DNA of 64,000 bases from Dinoroseobacter sp049800775 (GTDB lineage: Bacteria > Pseudomonadota > Alphaproteobacteria > Rhodobacterales > Rhodobacteraceae): NCBI RefSeq assembly GCF_049800775.1, contig NZ_JBNAFR010000001.1:868001-932000 (forward strand), given 5' to 3'. A model generated the notes under the pieces. That model worked only from the letters and a program-made list of their open reading frames with translations. It was not told where the DNA came from and did not search any database. Position numbers and translations under genes: made by a program. Within the stretch, counting starts at the first letter, position 1, and the number at the start of each line of letters is the position of its first letter. Below are positions 17,830 to 27,247 of this stretch, piece after piece.

Positions 17830-19422
17830 ATGTATCATTCGACCAAGACCTTACTTGCGGGCGTCGCGGTGGCGGCTCTGACGGCCGGGCCGCTCTGGGC
17901 CGAGACGCCGGACACCATTCTGGTGGTGGCCCAGAATATCGATGACATCGTGACCATCGATCCGGCCTCGGCCTATGAGTTCAGCTCGGGCGAGTATGTG
18001 GCGAACACCTATGACACGCTGGTGCGCTATGACGCCATGGACACCACGGTTCTGGCCCCTGCCCTCGCCACGGAATGGGAGATCGACGGCGCCAGCAAGA
18101 CGGTGACCTTCACCCTGCGCGACGGCGTCACCTTTCACAGCGGCAACCCCTTGCGCGGCGCGGATGTGGTCGGCTCCTGGAAGCGGGTGGTGACACTCGA
18201 CAAGGCACCGGCCTTCATCCTCAAGCAGCTCGGCTGGACCCCGGAGAACATCGACGAGATGGTCACGGCTGAGGGCAACACGGTCACGGTCCGCTATGAG
18301 GGCGAGTTTGCGCCCTCATTTGTGCTGAACGTGCTGGCGGCGCGCCCGGCTTCCATCGTGGATATGGAAACGGTCATGGCCAACGAGGTCGATGGCGATC
18401 TGGGCCACGCCTGGATGAACAAGAATTCCGCCGGGACCGGACCCTTCAGCCTCGGCACCTACCGGCCTGCGGATATCCTCTCGCTCACGGCCAATCCGGA
18501 CTATTACCAGGGCGGCCCGGCCATGGAACGGGTGGTGATCCAGCACAATCCCGAGGGCGCGACACAGCGCCTGCAGCTTGAAGCCGGGGATATCGACATC
18601 GCCAAGAACCTCGATCCGGGCCAGATCGCCGGGCTCGACGACGCCGAGGGCGTCCGGGTGGAGACCTATCCCCAGGCGGCGGTGCATTGGGTGTCGTTCA
18701 ATCAGAAGACCGAGAGCCTGACGGATCCGGCGGTCTGGGAAGCGGCGCGCTATCTGGTGGATTACGAGGGCATGGCCGAGGGCATGCTCAAGGGTCAGAT
18801 GAAGGTGCATCAGGCCTTCTGGCCCGACGGCTTTCCCGGCGCGCTCACGGAGACGCCCTTTGGTTACAATCCCGAAAAGGCGCGTCAGATCCTGTCCGAG
18901 GCCGGGGTGGAGACCCCGATCAACGTGACCATGGACGTGATCTCTGCCCCGACCTTTGTCGAGATGGCTCAGGCGCTTCAGGCGTCTTTCGCCGAGGGCG
19001 GCATCAATCTCGAGATCATCCCGGGCACCGGTGCGCAGGTCATCACCAAGTACCGGGCGCGGACCCATGAGGCGATGATGCTCTATTGGGGGCCGGACTT
19101 CATGGACCCCCATTCCAACGCCAAGGCCTTTGCCTATAACGCGGATAATTCCGACGACAAATACGCCTCCACCACCACGTGGCGCAACGCGTGGATGCCG
19201 CCGGAGGAAATGAACAAAAAGACCATGGCGGCGTTGGCCGAGCAGGACGCCGACACCCGGCTTGAGATGTATATGGATCTGCAAAAGGCGACCCAGGCCG
19301 AGGCGCCGTTCGTCATCATGTTCCAGGCGATCAAGCAGGTGGCCATGCGCGACAACGTGCAGGGCTTCGTCAACGGCGCCACCTCCGACTACGTCTTCTA
19401 CCGGCTGGTCGAAAAGGAATGA
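17830..19422 (+). CDS. ABC transporter substrate-binding protein, family 5, second copy
   Basis: A 530-residue family 5 binding protein with a Sec signal peptide (residues 1-24, ending PLWAE). It shares long similar stretches with the first binding protein of the operon, for example ETPDTILVVAQNIDDIVTID, VTFHSGNPLRGADVV, METVMANEVDGDLG and GDIDIAKNLDP. The ligand pocket differs in the C-terminal half, so the same permease may accept two related solutes (inference). The ATG at 17830 follows GGGGGTTTAC. Confidence 0.92.
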   Translation: MYHSTKTLLAGVAVAALTAGPLWAETPDTILVVAQNIDDIVTIDPASAYEFSSGEYVANTYDTLVRYDAMDTTVLAPALATEWEIDGASKTVTFTLRDGVTFHSGNPLRGADVVGSWKRVVTLDKAPAFILKQLGWTPENIDEMVTAEGNTVTVRYEGEFAPSFVLNVLAARPASIVDMETVMANEVDGDLGHAWMNKNSAGTGPFSLGTYRPADILSLTANPDYYQGGPAMERVVIQHNPEGATQRLQLEAGDIDIAKNLDPGQIAGLDDAEGVRVETYPQAAVHWVSFNQKTESLTDPAVWEAARYLVDYEGMAEGMLKGQMKVHQAFWPDGFPGALTETPFGYNPEKARQILSEAGVETPINVTMDVISAPTFVEMAQALQASFAEGGINLEIIPGTGAQVITKYRARTHEAMMLYWGPDFMDPHSNAKAFAYNADNSDDKYASTTTWRNAWMPPEEMNKKTMAALAEQDADTRLEMYMDLQKATQAEAPFVIMFQAIKQVAMRDNVQGFVNGATSDYVFYRLVEKE

Positions 19423-19862
19423 GCCCGCCGCGCTCCGCCGACGCCTTCTTCGCAGCATTGCATGAGGCCATCGGCGGGCGCCTGTTCACGATCACCGTGC
19501 TGGACCGGGACGCCGGTCTGGCACGGCGCGCCTACAGCTCGCATCCCGAGGCGTATCCCGTCTCGGGCACCAAGCCCATGGCGCAAGGCGCCTGGACGGA
19601 CATGGTGGTGGCGCGTGGCGAGGTGTTCGTGGCGAACTCGGTGGCCGAGTTCGCGATCTATTTTCCCGACCACGCGCTCATCGAGAGCCTCGGCTGCGGG
19701 GCCGCGCTGAACGTGCCCATCCGCAATGGCCCGGTGATCGGCACCGTAAATGTTCTGGACGTCGCCGGGGCGTTCTCGCCTCCGGTTGTGACGCGGATCT
19801 GTGCCGAGATCGCCGCGCAGGAGGACGCGCTGCGGACCCATCTGGAAGATCTCGCGCTGTAG
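19419..19862 (+). CDS. Small GAF-domain protein
   Basis: A 147-residue cytoplasmic protein consisting of one GAF-like domain: a LFTITVLDRDAGLARRAYSS strand pair, SVAEFAIYFPDHALIESLGC, and the GAF ending AALNVPIRNGPVIGTVNVLD. Its ATG overlaps the TGA of the second binding protein (ATGA), so it is co-translated with the peptide operon. GAF domains bind small molecules. No output domain is present, so it may be a free ligand-binding or redox protein; the role is unknown. Confidence 0.75.
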   Translation: MSPPRSADAFFAALHEAIGGRLFTITVLDRDAGLARRAYSSHPEAYPVSGTKPMAQGAWTDMVVARGEVFVANSVAEFAIYFPDHALIESLGCGAALNVPIRNGPVIGTVNVLDVAGAFSPPVVTRICAEIAAQEDALRTHLEDLAL

Positions 19863-20117
19863 TCAGACGCCCTGTACGGGGGCCGATACGCCCTGACGGA
19901 TCGACAGCATGCTACAGGGCCCAGCTGGGACCCGTTCCCGGAGCATTGCCGCAACGCTGTCTCGACCCGAGGCCGTCCGCACATACCCGGCGGCCCCGGT
20001 TCCAACATCGACACCACCCACCGGGGGACAGGTCGAAATTCTGCAGCGCTGCGCGAGGGCGCCCGAGGCCCGCGCGCTTGACACGAAGCCTGCGCCCGCG
20101 GCACGCTGCGTCATTTC

Positions 20118-21170
20118 TTGACGCCAAATCCGACCTGCACCGTGCTGTTTCGAAGTCTTTGCCTATCCCTTTTCTGTCTGGCGGCCATGCCGTTACAGGC
20201 CTTTGGACAAAGCTCCTGTGACACCAGCATCCGCTTCGCCGCCGCCAGAATGAGCGTCTCGGCGGCGCAGGCTCGGTTTCGGGGCTGCGTCGCCCGCGAG
20301 GACAGGCTGGTCGAGCAGGACCGCGACGCCTATTACACTGGACGCCGCCCCCCGCAGCAGCAATGCGCGGGTGAGGCCGTCATCTACACCGCATGCGAGC
20401 GCGAAAGCCGCAATATCTGCACCGCCCGGGAGGAACTGGAGGCCGCGCGCGACGCCTGCTTGCGGTTCGATCAGGAAGAGCTCAACACGATCACTGAGGC
20501 CGTTGAGGACCTGAATGATCGACGCCCCGATGCCGGGGCCGGTGCGCTTTCGAAAAAGCTGACCGAGCAGGCCCTCAAGGAGTTGGACGCAAGCATCCGC
20601 ACGACCCTCGGTGCGTTGGATAGCGTCATCGCGGATGCGGACGCCGTGGATCCGGTCGGAGATGCCGCCTCCACTCCGAGGTTTTCCGCCACGACGGGCC
20701 CCGGCGGCGCGGATCAACCCAACGCGCTGCCTGCCGACCTGCAAGCCATTCTGGATCAGACGGTTGAGGGGCTGCAAAGCGCCGTTCAGGATGGCGATCT
20801 GTCGGTGCAAGAGGCGCAGACCCTGTTGAACCGGGGCCTGCGCCAAATCCGCGAAGACCGCGATCGACAGGTCAGGGCCGCGCGAGAAGAGATCTGGGAC
20901 AACAGGGTTCAGGGCTCCGAAGAAGACGAGCTGGCGGCGCGCATGCGGTCGCAACTCTCTGCGTTCTCGCGATCAAGCCCGGCGCAACCGCCCAGAGGTC
21001 AGCAATCCCGACCCAGCGCCGCGAACGAGGTCGCCGCGTGTATTCAGGCCTGTGTCACCTGGCCGAGCAACACCCGGGGCGGGTGCACCCGGTGTTGCCA
21101 ACAGCTGGGCGCGGGCGTGTTCACCAGCTGCTTTCCCAACAGCAGAACGTATTTCGAACGGTGGCGATAG
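20118..21170 (+). CDS. Exported protein of unknown family, cysteine-rich ends
   Basis: Up to 350 residues. The frame opens with TTG at 20118; a GTG at 20142 would start directly at the signal peptide (VLFRSLCLSLFCLAAMPLQA), so the start is uncertain. After export the protein has a cysteine-containing N-terminal part (residues about 34-105), a long helical, probably coiled-coil middle (LSKKLTEQALKELDASIRTT and similar) and a cysteine-rich tail (CIQACVTWPSNTRGGCTRCC). I do not recognise the family. It lies 71 bases upstream of the propeller-ankyrin protein on the same strand, so the two may act together in the periplasm. Confidence 0.65.
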   Translation: MTPNPTCTVLFRSLCLSLFCLAAMPLQAFGQSSCDTSIRFAAARMSVSAAQARFRGCVAREDRLVEQDRDAYYTGRRPPQQQCAGEAVIYTACERESRNICTAREELEAARDACLRFDQEELNTITEAVEDLNDRRPDAGAGALSKKLTEQALKELDASIRTTLGALDSVIADADAVDPVGDAASTPRFSATTGPGGADQPNALPADLQAILDQTVEGLQSAVQDGDLSVQEAQTLLNRGLRQIREDRDRQVRAAREEIWDNRVQGSEEDELAARMRSQLSAFSRSSPAQPPRGQQSRPSAANEVAACIQACVTWPSNTRGGCTRCCQQLGAGVFTSCFPNSRTYFERWR

Positions 21171-21241
21171 ACGGGTCCGCGATGCGCAGAAGCCCGGGGC
21201 CTCAGGCGACGGGCGGACATCCCCAATCCGAGGACAACGAG

Positions 21242-23731
21242 ATGACACAGCAATCTGATCCTATGACACGGGCCTCGCGGGTCGCTGCGCTCGTGGTTTT
21301 GACCTTTTGCAGCATTGCACCCTTGGCCTCGCAGGCCTTCGAGCCCGTGGCGGAGTTTCCGGTGGATCACAACTCCTACACGCTCACCGCGCAGACCTTT
21401 GGCCCGGACGGCACCTTCTACGCGGGCGACGGGCTGCGGCTCAGGGCGTTTGATCTGCTCGGGAACACGCAAACAGACGGGTTGATCGTCGGGCAGGCGG
21501 CGGGCATCGCGGTCTCGCCGAATGGTCGGCAGGTCGCCATCGGAACCCATGATGACGGTGTCACGCTCTACGCGCTGCCCGACGGATCCGAGATTGCGCG
21601 CTTCGATCTGGACCTGGTCTACACTCCCCCTGTCTTTCAGTTCGACCCCTTGGGCCAGAACCTGCTGGTCAAGACGCAAGCTGCGCCGAACGCGCTCCAT
21701 CTGTTCAACGTCACATCCGGGACGCTGCGCCGGATCGCGCCGGACAAGGTCTCCCCTGAAATGGCTGCATTCTCGCCCGATGGCCTGTCCATCTACGTGA
21801 TTGAGCGGTCCGGAGAGATCGAGAAGATCGACCTCGCAAGCGGCGCGACTCAGGCCGCAGCCAGAACGCGCGTCCCCCTGGCAATGCCGGTGCGCTTGCA
21901 AATCCTGCCGGACACGAAGGATGTGGCCGTGGTCTCGGTGGGCGAGGTCAATCGCTTCAACGACCAGCTGGGCGGGCGCAGGCATAGCTTCGCGCCCCCC
22001 GCATTTGGCGAAGGCTTCACCGGGTCGGGGCAGTTCGATCGGTTCCTGTTCACGAACCCGTCGGGCAGTTCAGTGGGGCGGCTAACCCTGGCGGGGGATT
22101 TTTCGACCTATGACATTGGTCGGGACGGGGCGTCACAGTTCCGGAACCCGCGCATTGCGAGCGCATTCCCGGCTTGGAAACACGATGCCGCCGCATTGAG
22201 CCGGGATGGCTCTGTTCTGGGGGTGGTTCAACGAAACCCGGATGAAGGCGGTGTTTTCTTCTTTGCACTTCCATCCGAGCGTTGGACCGATCTGAGCCAG
22301 ATGTTTGAGCGCCAAGCAAGCGCACGCGCGGCGCTGGAGGCGATCAAGCGGAATGACCTCGACGCGCTCGCCACGCTCGTGACGCCCGAGCTGGTCCTGA
22401 CCACACCGATGGCGCCCTCGCTGCTTTCGGTGGCGGCGGCCTTTGGATCGCTTGAGAGTGTGTTCCTGCTGGTCGAGAATGGCGCGGATGTGGATCATCT
22501 TGCGCCCCTGACGGGCAAGACCGCCTTGATCCATGCCGCGGAAGCCGGAAATGAGGAGACGATTCAGGCGCTGCTCAGCCTGGGTGCGGATACCACTCGG
22601 ATCGCGCGGACCGGCGAGACATTCACGGCAGCCTTGGCGAAGTCGCCTATCGCAGAAGACAGCGGATCGCAGATCGCCACGCTCAAAGCGCAGATCAGGC
22701 GCAAGCTGCCCGCCGCAGCGCTGGGTCAGGCCCTCTTCACGGCGGTGGCGCGGGGCGACCGGCATCTGCTGGCGACCCTTCTGTCCATGGGGGCGGATGC
22801 GAATGCCCGGGACAGAGAAGGCCGAACCCCCTTGATGATCGCAGCCGCATCCGAGGCGGACACGGCGCTGGGGATGGTGCGGGATCTGCTGCGTTTCGGG
22901 TCCGCCGATCCGAACATGACAAACAGGGACGGGGCAACAGCGCTGGCCTTCGCCATGGCCGCGGATGCCGGGGAGGACCTTCTCAGGACCCTGATCGTGG
23001 TCAGCGCGCTCGCACGCGAGGACAACCCGAGCTATGCGTGGGATCTTGCGTCCGAGCTGAACAATCCGGCGGCTCTGGCCCTTCTGCCCGCCCAAGGCTG
23101 GCAGCCGCCCAACATCCCCATGCCGGAGATCGCGAAAATCGACCTGCCGATCGCGGGCAACATGACCCGCCAGCAGATCCGCACCCTGCAGGAGGCGCTG
23201 AAGCGCCAAGGGCTCTATGCCGGATCCATCGATGGTCTGTGGGGGCCTGCCAGCCGGCGGGGGCTCGCGTCCTATTTCAAGGTTGTGTTCGAAGACCACC
23301 ACAGTGTCCTTGAAGAGTTCTGCACCGGGATCGGGGCCGAGATTGACCAACGCTCCGCCCGGGGGGCGGCCTATCTGGGGTCTGGATCCGGCTCGGGCGT
23401 GGCGTGGCGCTTCGAAGGCTTTCAGGGGATAGGCGTCGATGTAGAGGCATCGAGCACCGACCGGGACATGACCGTCCGATGCGAGTTCAGGGCGGGCGCG
23501 AATGGCGCGCGCACCATCGACCAGCTTGAGCTTTGGGCGGGGTTTGTGCGCTACGACAGCCGTCAGATCATCGCCGATTTCCGCAACAAATGTGCAACCG
23601 CGCAGGACTGGTTGCGATCTCAGTTCTACGTGGCCGAAGCGCCGGTCGCGGTGGATTTCGCCTGCGACCGGGCCATGGCGGGGGTACCTGTCAGTGATCG
23701 CGGGGTTGCCACGACCTGGCAGGAATACTGA
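21242..23731 (+). CDS. Exported beta-propeller / ankyrin-repeat / peptidoglycan-binding protein
   Basis: An 829-residue protein with an unusual set of parts. Residues 1-32 are a signal peptide. Residues about 35-350 show WD40/YVTN-like propeller blades (GIAVSPNGRQVAIGTHDDGV, MAAFSPDGLSIYVIERSGEI). Residues about 370-620 contain ankyrin repeats (TALIHAAEAGNEETIQALLS, LLATLLSMGADANARDREGR). A PG_binding_1-type domain follows at about 640-680 (RTLQEALKRQGLYAGSIDGL, then GPASRRGL), then a last domain of about 150 residues with no match I recognise. Probably a periplasmic scaffold at the cell wall. The ATG at 21242 is chosen because the signal peptide follows; the earlier open frame overlaps the upstream gene. 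Confidence 0.75.
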   Translation: MTQQSDPMTRASRVAALVVLTFCSIAPLASQAFEPVAEFPVDHNSYTLTAQTFGPDGTFYAGDGLRLRAFDLLGNTQTDGLIVGQAAGIAVSPNGRQVAIGTHDDGVTLYALPDGSEIARFDLDLVYTPPVFQFDPLGQNLLVKTQAAPNALHLFNVTSGTLRRIAPDKVSPEMAAFSPDGLSIYVIERSGEIEKIDLASGATQAAARTRVPLAMPVRLQILPDTKDVAVVSVGEVNRFNDQLGGRRHSFAPPAFGEGFTGSGQFDRFLFTNPSGSSVGRLTLAGDFSTYDIGRDGASQFRNPRIASAFPAWKHDAAALSRDGSVLGVVQRNPDEGGVFFFALPSERWTDLSQMFERQASARAALEAIKRNDLDALATLVTPELVLTTPMAPSLLSVAAAFGSLESVFLLVENGADVDHLAPLTGKTALIHAAEAGNEETIQALLSLGADTTRIARTGETFTAALAKSPIAEDSGSQIATLKAQIRRKLPAAALGQALFTAVARGDRHLLATLLSMGADANARDREGRTPLMIAAASEADTALGMVRDLLRFGSADPNMTNRDGATALAFAMAADAGEDLLRTLIVVSALAREDNPSYAWDLASELNNPAALALLPAQGWQPPNIPMPEIAKIDLPIAGNMTRQQIRTLQEALKRQGLYAGSIDGLWGPASRRGLASYFKVVFEDHHSVLEEFCTGIGAEIDQRSARGAAYLGSGSGSGVAWRFEGFQGIGVDVEASSTDRDMTVRCEFRAGANGARTIDQLELWAGFVRYDSRQIIADFRNKCATAQDWLRSQFYVAEAPVAVDFACDRAMAGVPVSDRGVATTWQEY

Positions 23732-24019
23732 TCGGCATCGGGCGGCCATCGAACGGAGCGCTGCACTGTTTTGGGCAACCTCGTCCTGCGGGAAAGCGCG
23801 CAGCGCCTCTCTGCAGCGCCGCGCGGGGGATTTCGGACCCTGACGCCCCGCGCAGGCATCAAGGGGAACAGACACTGGCGGTGCCACCTCCCCCGCGATC
23901 GTCTCATGGCCCTGCGGATCGTCATCAATGGCCCGGATACTACAGGTCCGGGGAGGTTCCTTGCCGCCGGGCCTAGCCGCTTCTCGCGCCCCGGTCGTCG
24001 CCAGACGGATCGCTCCCCG

Positions 24020-25222
24020 TTACTCTGCGGCAACGGCCTTTGGCTCGTCGGTCTCGCCGTAGCCCTTCGGCACGGGCAGATCCGGCAGGCCTGCGGCCCG
24101 CTTTTTCAGGGCGCGCCCGATGACGACGCGGCTAACCTCGGTCGTTCCGTCCACGATCCGAAGCATCTGCGCGAGCCGGGACAGACGGTCCAGACCATAA
24201 GGTTGCAGCAGACCCATGCCGCCCAGCACCTGTGTACAGGTGTTTGCCGCCTTCACCGCGGCATCGGGCACGAAGCGTTTGGCATGGGCCGCCATCAGGG
24301 GGCCTTCGGGCGTACCCAAGGCCTCGGCGGCCTTGCGATAGAGCAGCCTGGAGGCCTCCAGATCGGTCGCGACCTCGCCCAGCATCCACTGGATCCCGTC
24401 GAGATCAAGGGTCGTTCTCCCGAACATCTTGCGGTTCTTGGAATAGGACAGCGCCGTATCCAGCGCCGCCTGCATCAGCCCGCAACACCCCGACGCGATG
24501 GAGACCCGCGCGATGTCGATCGCCATGAGCCCGCCTTGCAGCCCCTGACCGATCGGCAGGATGATGTTGTCTTCACTGACCACGACCTCGTCGAGATACA
24601 TCTCGGACATCGGCAAGAAACGATAGGAGGGCGTGTCATAGAGCGGGCCAAAGCTGATCCCCGGGGCGTCGGCGGGAATGGCGATCATGGCCATGTCCTT
24701 GTGACCGGGCGCGTCGCTGGTTTTGACCACGGTGAAGTAGATGTCCGCCTCGGTCGCCAGACTGACCCAGGCTTTCGCCCCACGGATCGTCCAGGTGCCA
24801 TCACCGTTGATGGTGGCTCTGGTATACATCGTCATGGGGTCAGAGCCGGATTGCGGCTCCGTCAGGGCGAAATTCGCCAGCTTGCGGCCGGAGGTCAGGT
24901 CACGCGCCCACGCCTCCTTGAATGCCTCGGTCCCGTATCCGCATGCCGCGAAGGTACAGATATTGTGCATCGACAAGGCAAAGGCATAGGCCCCGTCGCC
25001 CAGCCCCAACTGTTCATAGACCTGAATGCCCTCGGCCAAGGGCAGGCCCTGCCCGCCCCACGCTTCGGGCGCGTATAGCCCGGTCAGACCCGCGGCCCCG
25101 GCCTTGTCAGAGGCGGCGCGGGGCCAGGCCCTCTCGGTATTCCAGGTTGCCACATTCGGTGTGATGACATCGCGCGCGTGATCGCGGGCCGCGGCGAGGA
25201 TGGCGTCGAGTTTGGCTGACAT
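24020..25222 (-). CDS. Acyl-CoA dehydrogenase
   Basis: A 400-residue flavoprotein of the acyl-CoA dehydrogenase family, which introduces a trans-2 double bond into acyl-CoA esters. Seen: the N-terminal helical domain, the FAD/substrate loop FALTEPQSGSDPMTMYTRA, WTIRGAKAWVSLATEADIYF, and the C-terminal GGMGLLQPYGLDRLSRLAQM with IVDGTTEVSRVVIGRAL, which carries the probable catalytic glutamate. The start at 25222 (MSAKLDAIL) begins the conserved fold; the frame upstream is non-coding. The AraC gene upstream on the same strand is its likely regulator. Chain-length specificity cannot be told. Confidence 0.9.
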   Translation of the reverse strand: MSAKLDAILAAARDHARDVITPNVATWNTERAWPRAASDKAGAAGLTGLYAPEAWGGQGLPLAEGIQVYEQLGLGDGAYAFALSMHNICTFAACGYGTEAFKEAWARDLTSGRKLANFALTEPQSGSDPMTMYTRATINGDGTWTIRGAKAWVSLATEADIYFTVVKTSDAPGHKDMAMIAIPADAPGISFGPLYDTPSYRFLPMSEMYLDEVVVSEDNIILPIGQGLQGGLMAIDIARVSIASGCCGLMQAALDTALSYSKNRKMFGRTTLDLDGIQWMLGEVATDLEASRLLYRKAAEALGTPEGPLMAAHAKRFVPDAAVKAANTCTQVLGGMGLLQPYGLDRLSRLAQMLRIVDGTTEVSRVVIGRALKKRAAGLPDLPVPKGYGETDEPKAVAAE

Positions 25223-25398
25223 GGGCGAGATCCTTGGACATGGCCGCGCATATCCGAATTCGCCAAACAGAGCTGGCAAAACAGATCGAACAGACACGGC
25301 GCGTTGTGATTTTCCGCCTTATATCTGCCTGAACCCATGCAGGCCATCTCACAGAGTGACAGGCCATTGTCCAAAAGTGACAGATCAGGCGCTCACCA

Positions 25399-26409
25399 TC
25401 ATCGCCGCCGGTAAGAACTGGGCGTTGCCCCGGTCCAGCGGTGAAACGCCTTGTGAAAGCTGGCCGCCGATGAAAACCCGACATCCTGGGCAATCGCTTC
25501 GATACTCGCCTCCTCCAGCTGCAGCCGCCGGATGGCGATGTCCCGGCGCAGCCCGTCCTTGATCGCCTGAAAGGAGGTGCCATCGGCCTCGAGCCTGCGG
25601 ATCAATGTGCGCGGGGTCATGTGAAGGGCATTGGCGGCTGCCCCCAGATGCGCCGCCTCCCACGGGACCTCGGTCAGATAGGCCCGCACCCGCAGCGATT
25701 GCGTATGCTCCTGCGAGCGCGTGAAGATCCAGTCGCGGGGCGCGTTCTCGAGAAAGCGGTCCAGATCATCGGAACTGCGGATCTGAACCGGGCCGAGCGC
25801 TTTCGTGGGCACGCGGATCGTGGTTGCGGGGGCCGAGAACCTGATCGGCGCCGGGAAGATGACAGCGTAATCCTCTTCAAAGGACGGGGGCTCAAAGGCG
25901 AAGGCGACCCCCGCCAGCGGCACCTCCTGCCGGGCCAGCCAGGACAGGATGCCATGCGCAAGTTTCAGGATCAGCATGTGGCCGAAACGCTGGGCGGGCG
26001 CGTCGGTCTGGGGGATGAGGCGCAGGGCATAGGTCTCGGCCTCCTCGGACAGGTCGAACTGGTAGTCATCCAGCAGCAGATTCCAGAAGGTGGAAAAGCG
26101 ATAGAGCGCCGAGGCGAGCGATGTGGACTCGCGCAGCGTGGTCAGCAGATGCTGCAAAGCGCGCGCTCGGATCGGGCGGGACCAAAGGCCCATCATCTCG
26201 TCCCCTGTCTCGACCGCCGCCAACTGGTACAGGCGCACGATCTGATCAAGGGTGACCCGCCCTTGGGCGGGGCCAGCCTCCATGGGCAAGCCGGATCGCT
26301 CCAGCAAGGAACGATAGTCATCCTCGGAACAGATCGCCCGAAGGCCGTCAAGCCAGTCCTGGATGAACTGGCTGGAGACCGTCGAGAAGGAGGGGGCTGC
26401 TGCGCTCAT
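25399..26409 (-). CDS. AraC-family transcriptional regulator (OruR/ArgR-like architecture)
   Basis: A 336-residue regulator with the N-terminal Arabinose_bd-type domain (about residues 20-200, including AGVAFAFEPPSFEEDYAVIF) and a C-terminal AraC double HTH (about 235-330: AAHLGAAANALHMTPRTLIR, AIAQDVGFSSAASFHKAFHR, and WTGATPSSYRR). It lies upstream of the acyl-CoA dehydrogenase on the same strand with 176 bases between, which contain that gene's promoter. Activation of the dehydrogenase by a substrate-derived acid is likely but inferred. Confidence 0.88.
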   Translation of the reverse strand: MSAAAPSFSTVSSQFIQDWLDGLRAICSEDDYRSLLERSGLPMEAGPAQGRVTLDQIVRLYQLAAVETGDEMMGLWSRPIRARALQHLLTTLRESTSLASALYRFSTFWNLLLDDYQFDLSEEAETYALRLIPQTDAPAQRFGHMLILKLAHGILSWLARQEVPLAGVAFAFEPPSFEEDYAVIFPAPIRFSAPATTIRVPTKALGPVQIRSSDDLDRFLENAPRDWIFTRSQEHTQSLRVRAYLTEVPWEAAHLGAAANALHMTPRTLIRRLEADGTSFQAIKDGLRRDIAIRRLQLEEASIEAIAQDVGFSSAASFHKAFHRWTGATPSSYRRR

Positions 26410-26668
26410 GTACCGGCGAATCTAGCAACGAAACGCCCGCGCCAGAAGCCGTCATTCTGCAACCGCCCACACGCGCGACAGGGGGTGCCATGCCCTCTGC
26501 GTAGGCACGTGGCTCTGCCCTCGGCGGCGGGACGCGCGCGCATGTCAGCGCGGCAAGGGAGGGCCCCATCTGACCCAGCGAGCACACGCCACGCCTCCTG
26601 CCCCGCTGCGGTCGAGACCAGCCCATGCGCCGAAGACGCACAAGACACTTCCGTCCAGGCGGCGCGTG

Positions 26669-27115
26669 TCAGATCGTCGACAGAAGGATGCTCGTTTCGC
26701 TGTTCAGGACGCCATCGACAACGCGAACCTCCCGCAGAACCCGATCGAACTCGGCAAGATCATCCACAAGGATCTCAGTGATCAGATCCCATTTGCCACT
26801 GGTTGTGTGAATGGCAGTCAGCTCAGGCAAGCGCCGCAGCTTGTTGATCACCTGCGTGGTGTTGCGGCCCTCGACCTCGATCATCATGATCGCCCGGATC
26901 TGGCCGGGGCCGTAATCCTCGCGAACGCGGGCCGTGAAGCCCAGCAAGGCCCCCGATGCCAGCAGCCTGTCCAACCGGGTTTGGACCGTGCCCCGGGTGA
27001 CCCCCATGATCTCTGCCAGCTTGGACACCGGCGCGCGCCCATCGTGACGCAGCAGCCCAATGAGCGTGCGGTCATGATCGTCGAAGACATGTTTGCTCGC
27101 CCCGCGCCTGGACAT
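26669..27115 (-). CDS. Lrp/AsnC-family transcriptional regulator
   Basis: A 148-residue Lrp/AsnC protein: HTH at residues 12-65 (GRAPVSKLAEIMGVTRGTVQ) and RAM/AsnC ligand domain (RAIMMIEVEGRNTTQVINKL, TTSGKWDLITEILVDDLAEF). It is divergent from ornithine cyclodeaminase with 132 AT-rich bases between. Lrp-type regulators of this size often respond to an amino acid and activate the adjacent catabolic operon; arginine, ornithine or citrulline is the natural guess here. Confidence 0.9.
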   Translation of the reverse strand: MSRRGASKHVFDDHDRTLIGLLRHDGRAPVSKLAEIMGVTRGTVQTRLDRLLASGALLGFTARVREDYGPGQIRAIMMIEVEGRNTTQVINKLRRLPELTAIHTTSGKWDLITEILVDDLAEFDRVLREVRVVDGVLNSETSILLSTI

Positions 27116-27125
27116 GCGGATCCCT

Positions 27126-27154
27126 CATTTTGCATTGTGCTACCATACAAAATG
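27126..27154. promoter_or_regulatory. Inverted repeat in the lrp / ornithine cyclodeaminase promoter
   Basis: CATTTTG at 27126-27132 and its reverse complement CAAAATG at 27148-27154, in an AT-rich stretch just upstream of the lrp start. The size and AT content suit an Lrp-type site; inferred. Confidence 0.4.
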
Positions 27155-27247
27155 TACGATTCATGGACATAAATCCATTCTGTTGAGCATTTGAACTGCT
27201 ATTATCAGGGTCGATAACAGGGGCACAAAACAGTACCGAGGTCCGCC

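Noticed and set aside
19863..20117. Possible small gene between the GAF gene and the exported protein
   Set aside because: Open frames here on both strands overlap each other without motif or ribosome site; taken as non-coding.
22133..23887. A 584-codon minus-strand open frame
   Set aside because: Antisense to the propeller-ankyrin protein, which has a signal peptide and recognisable domains; the antisense product shows none.
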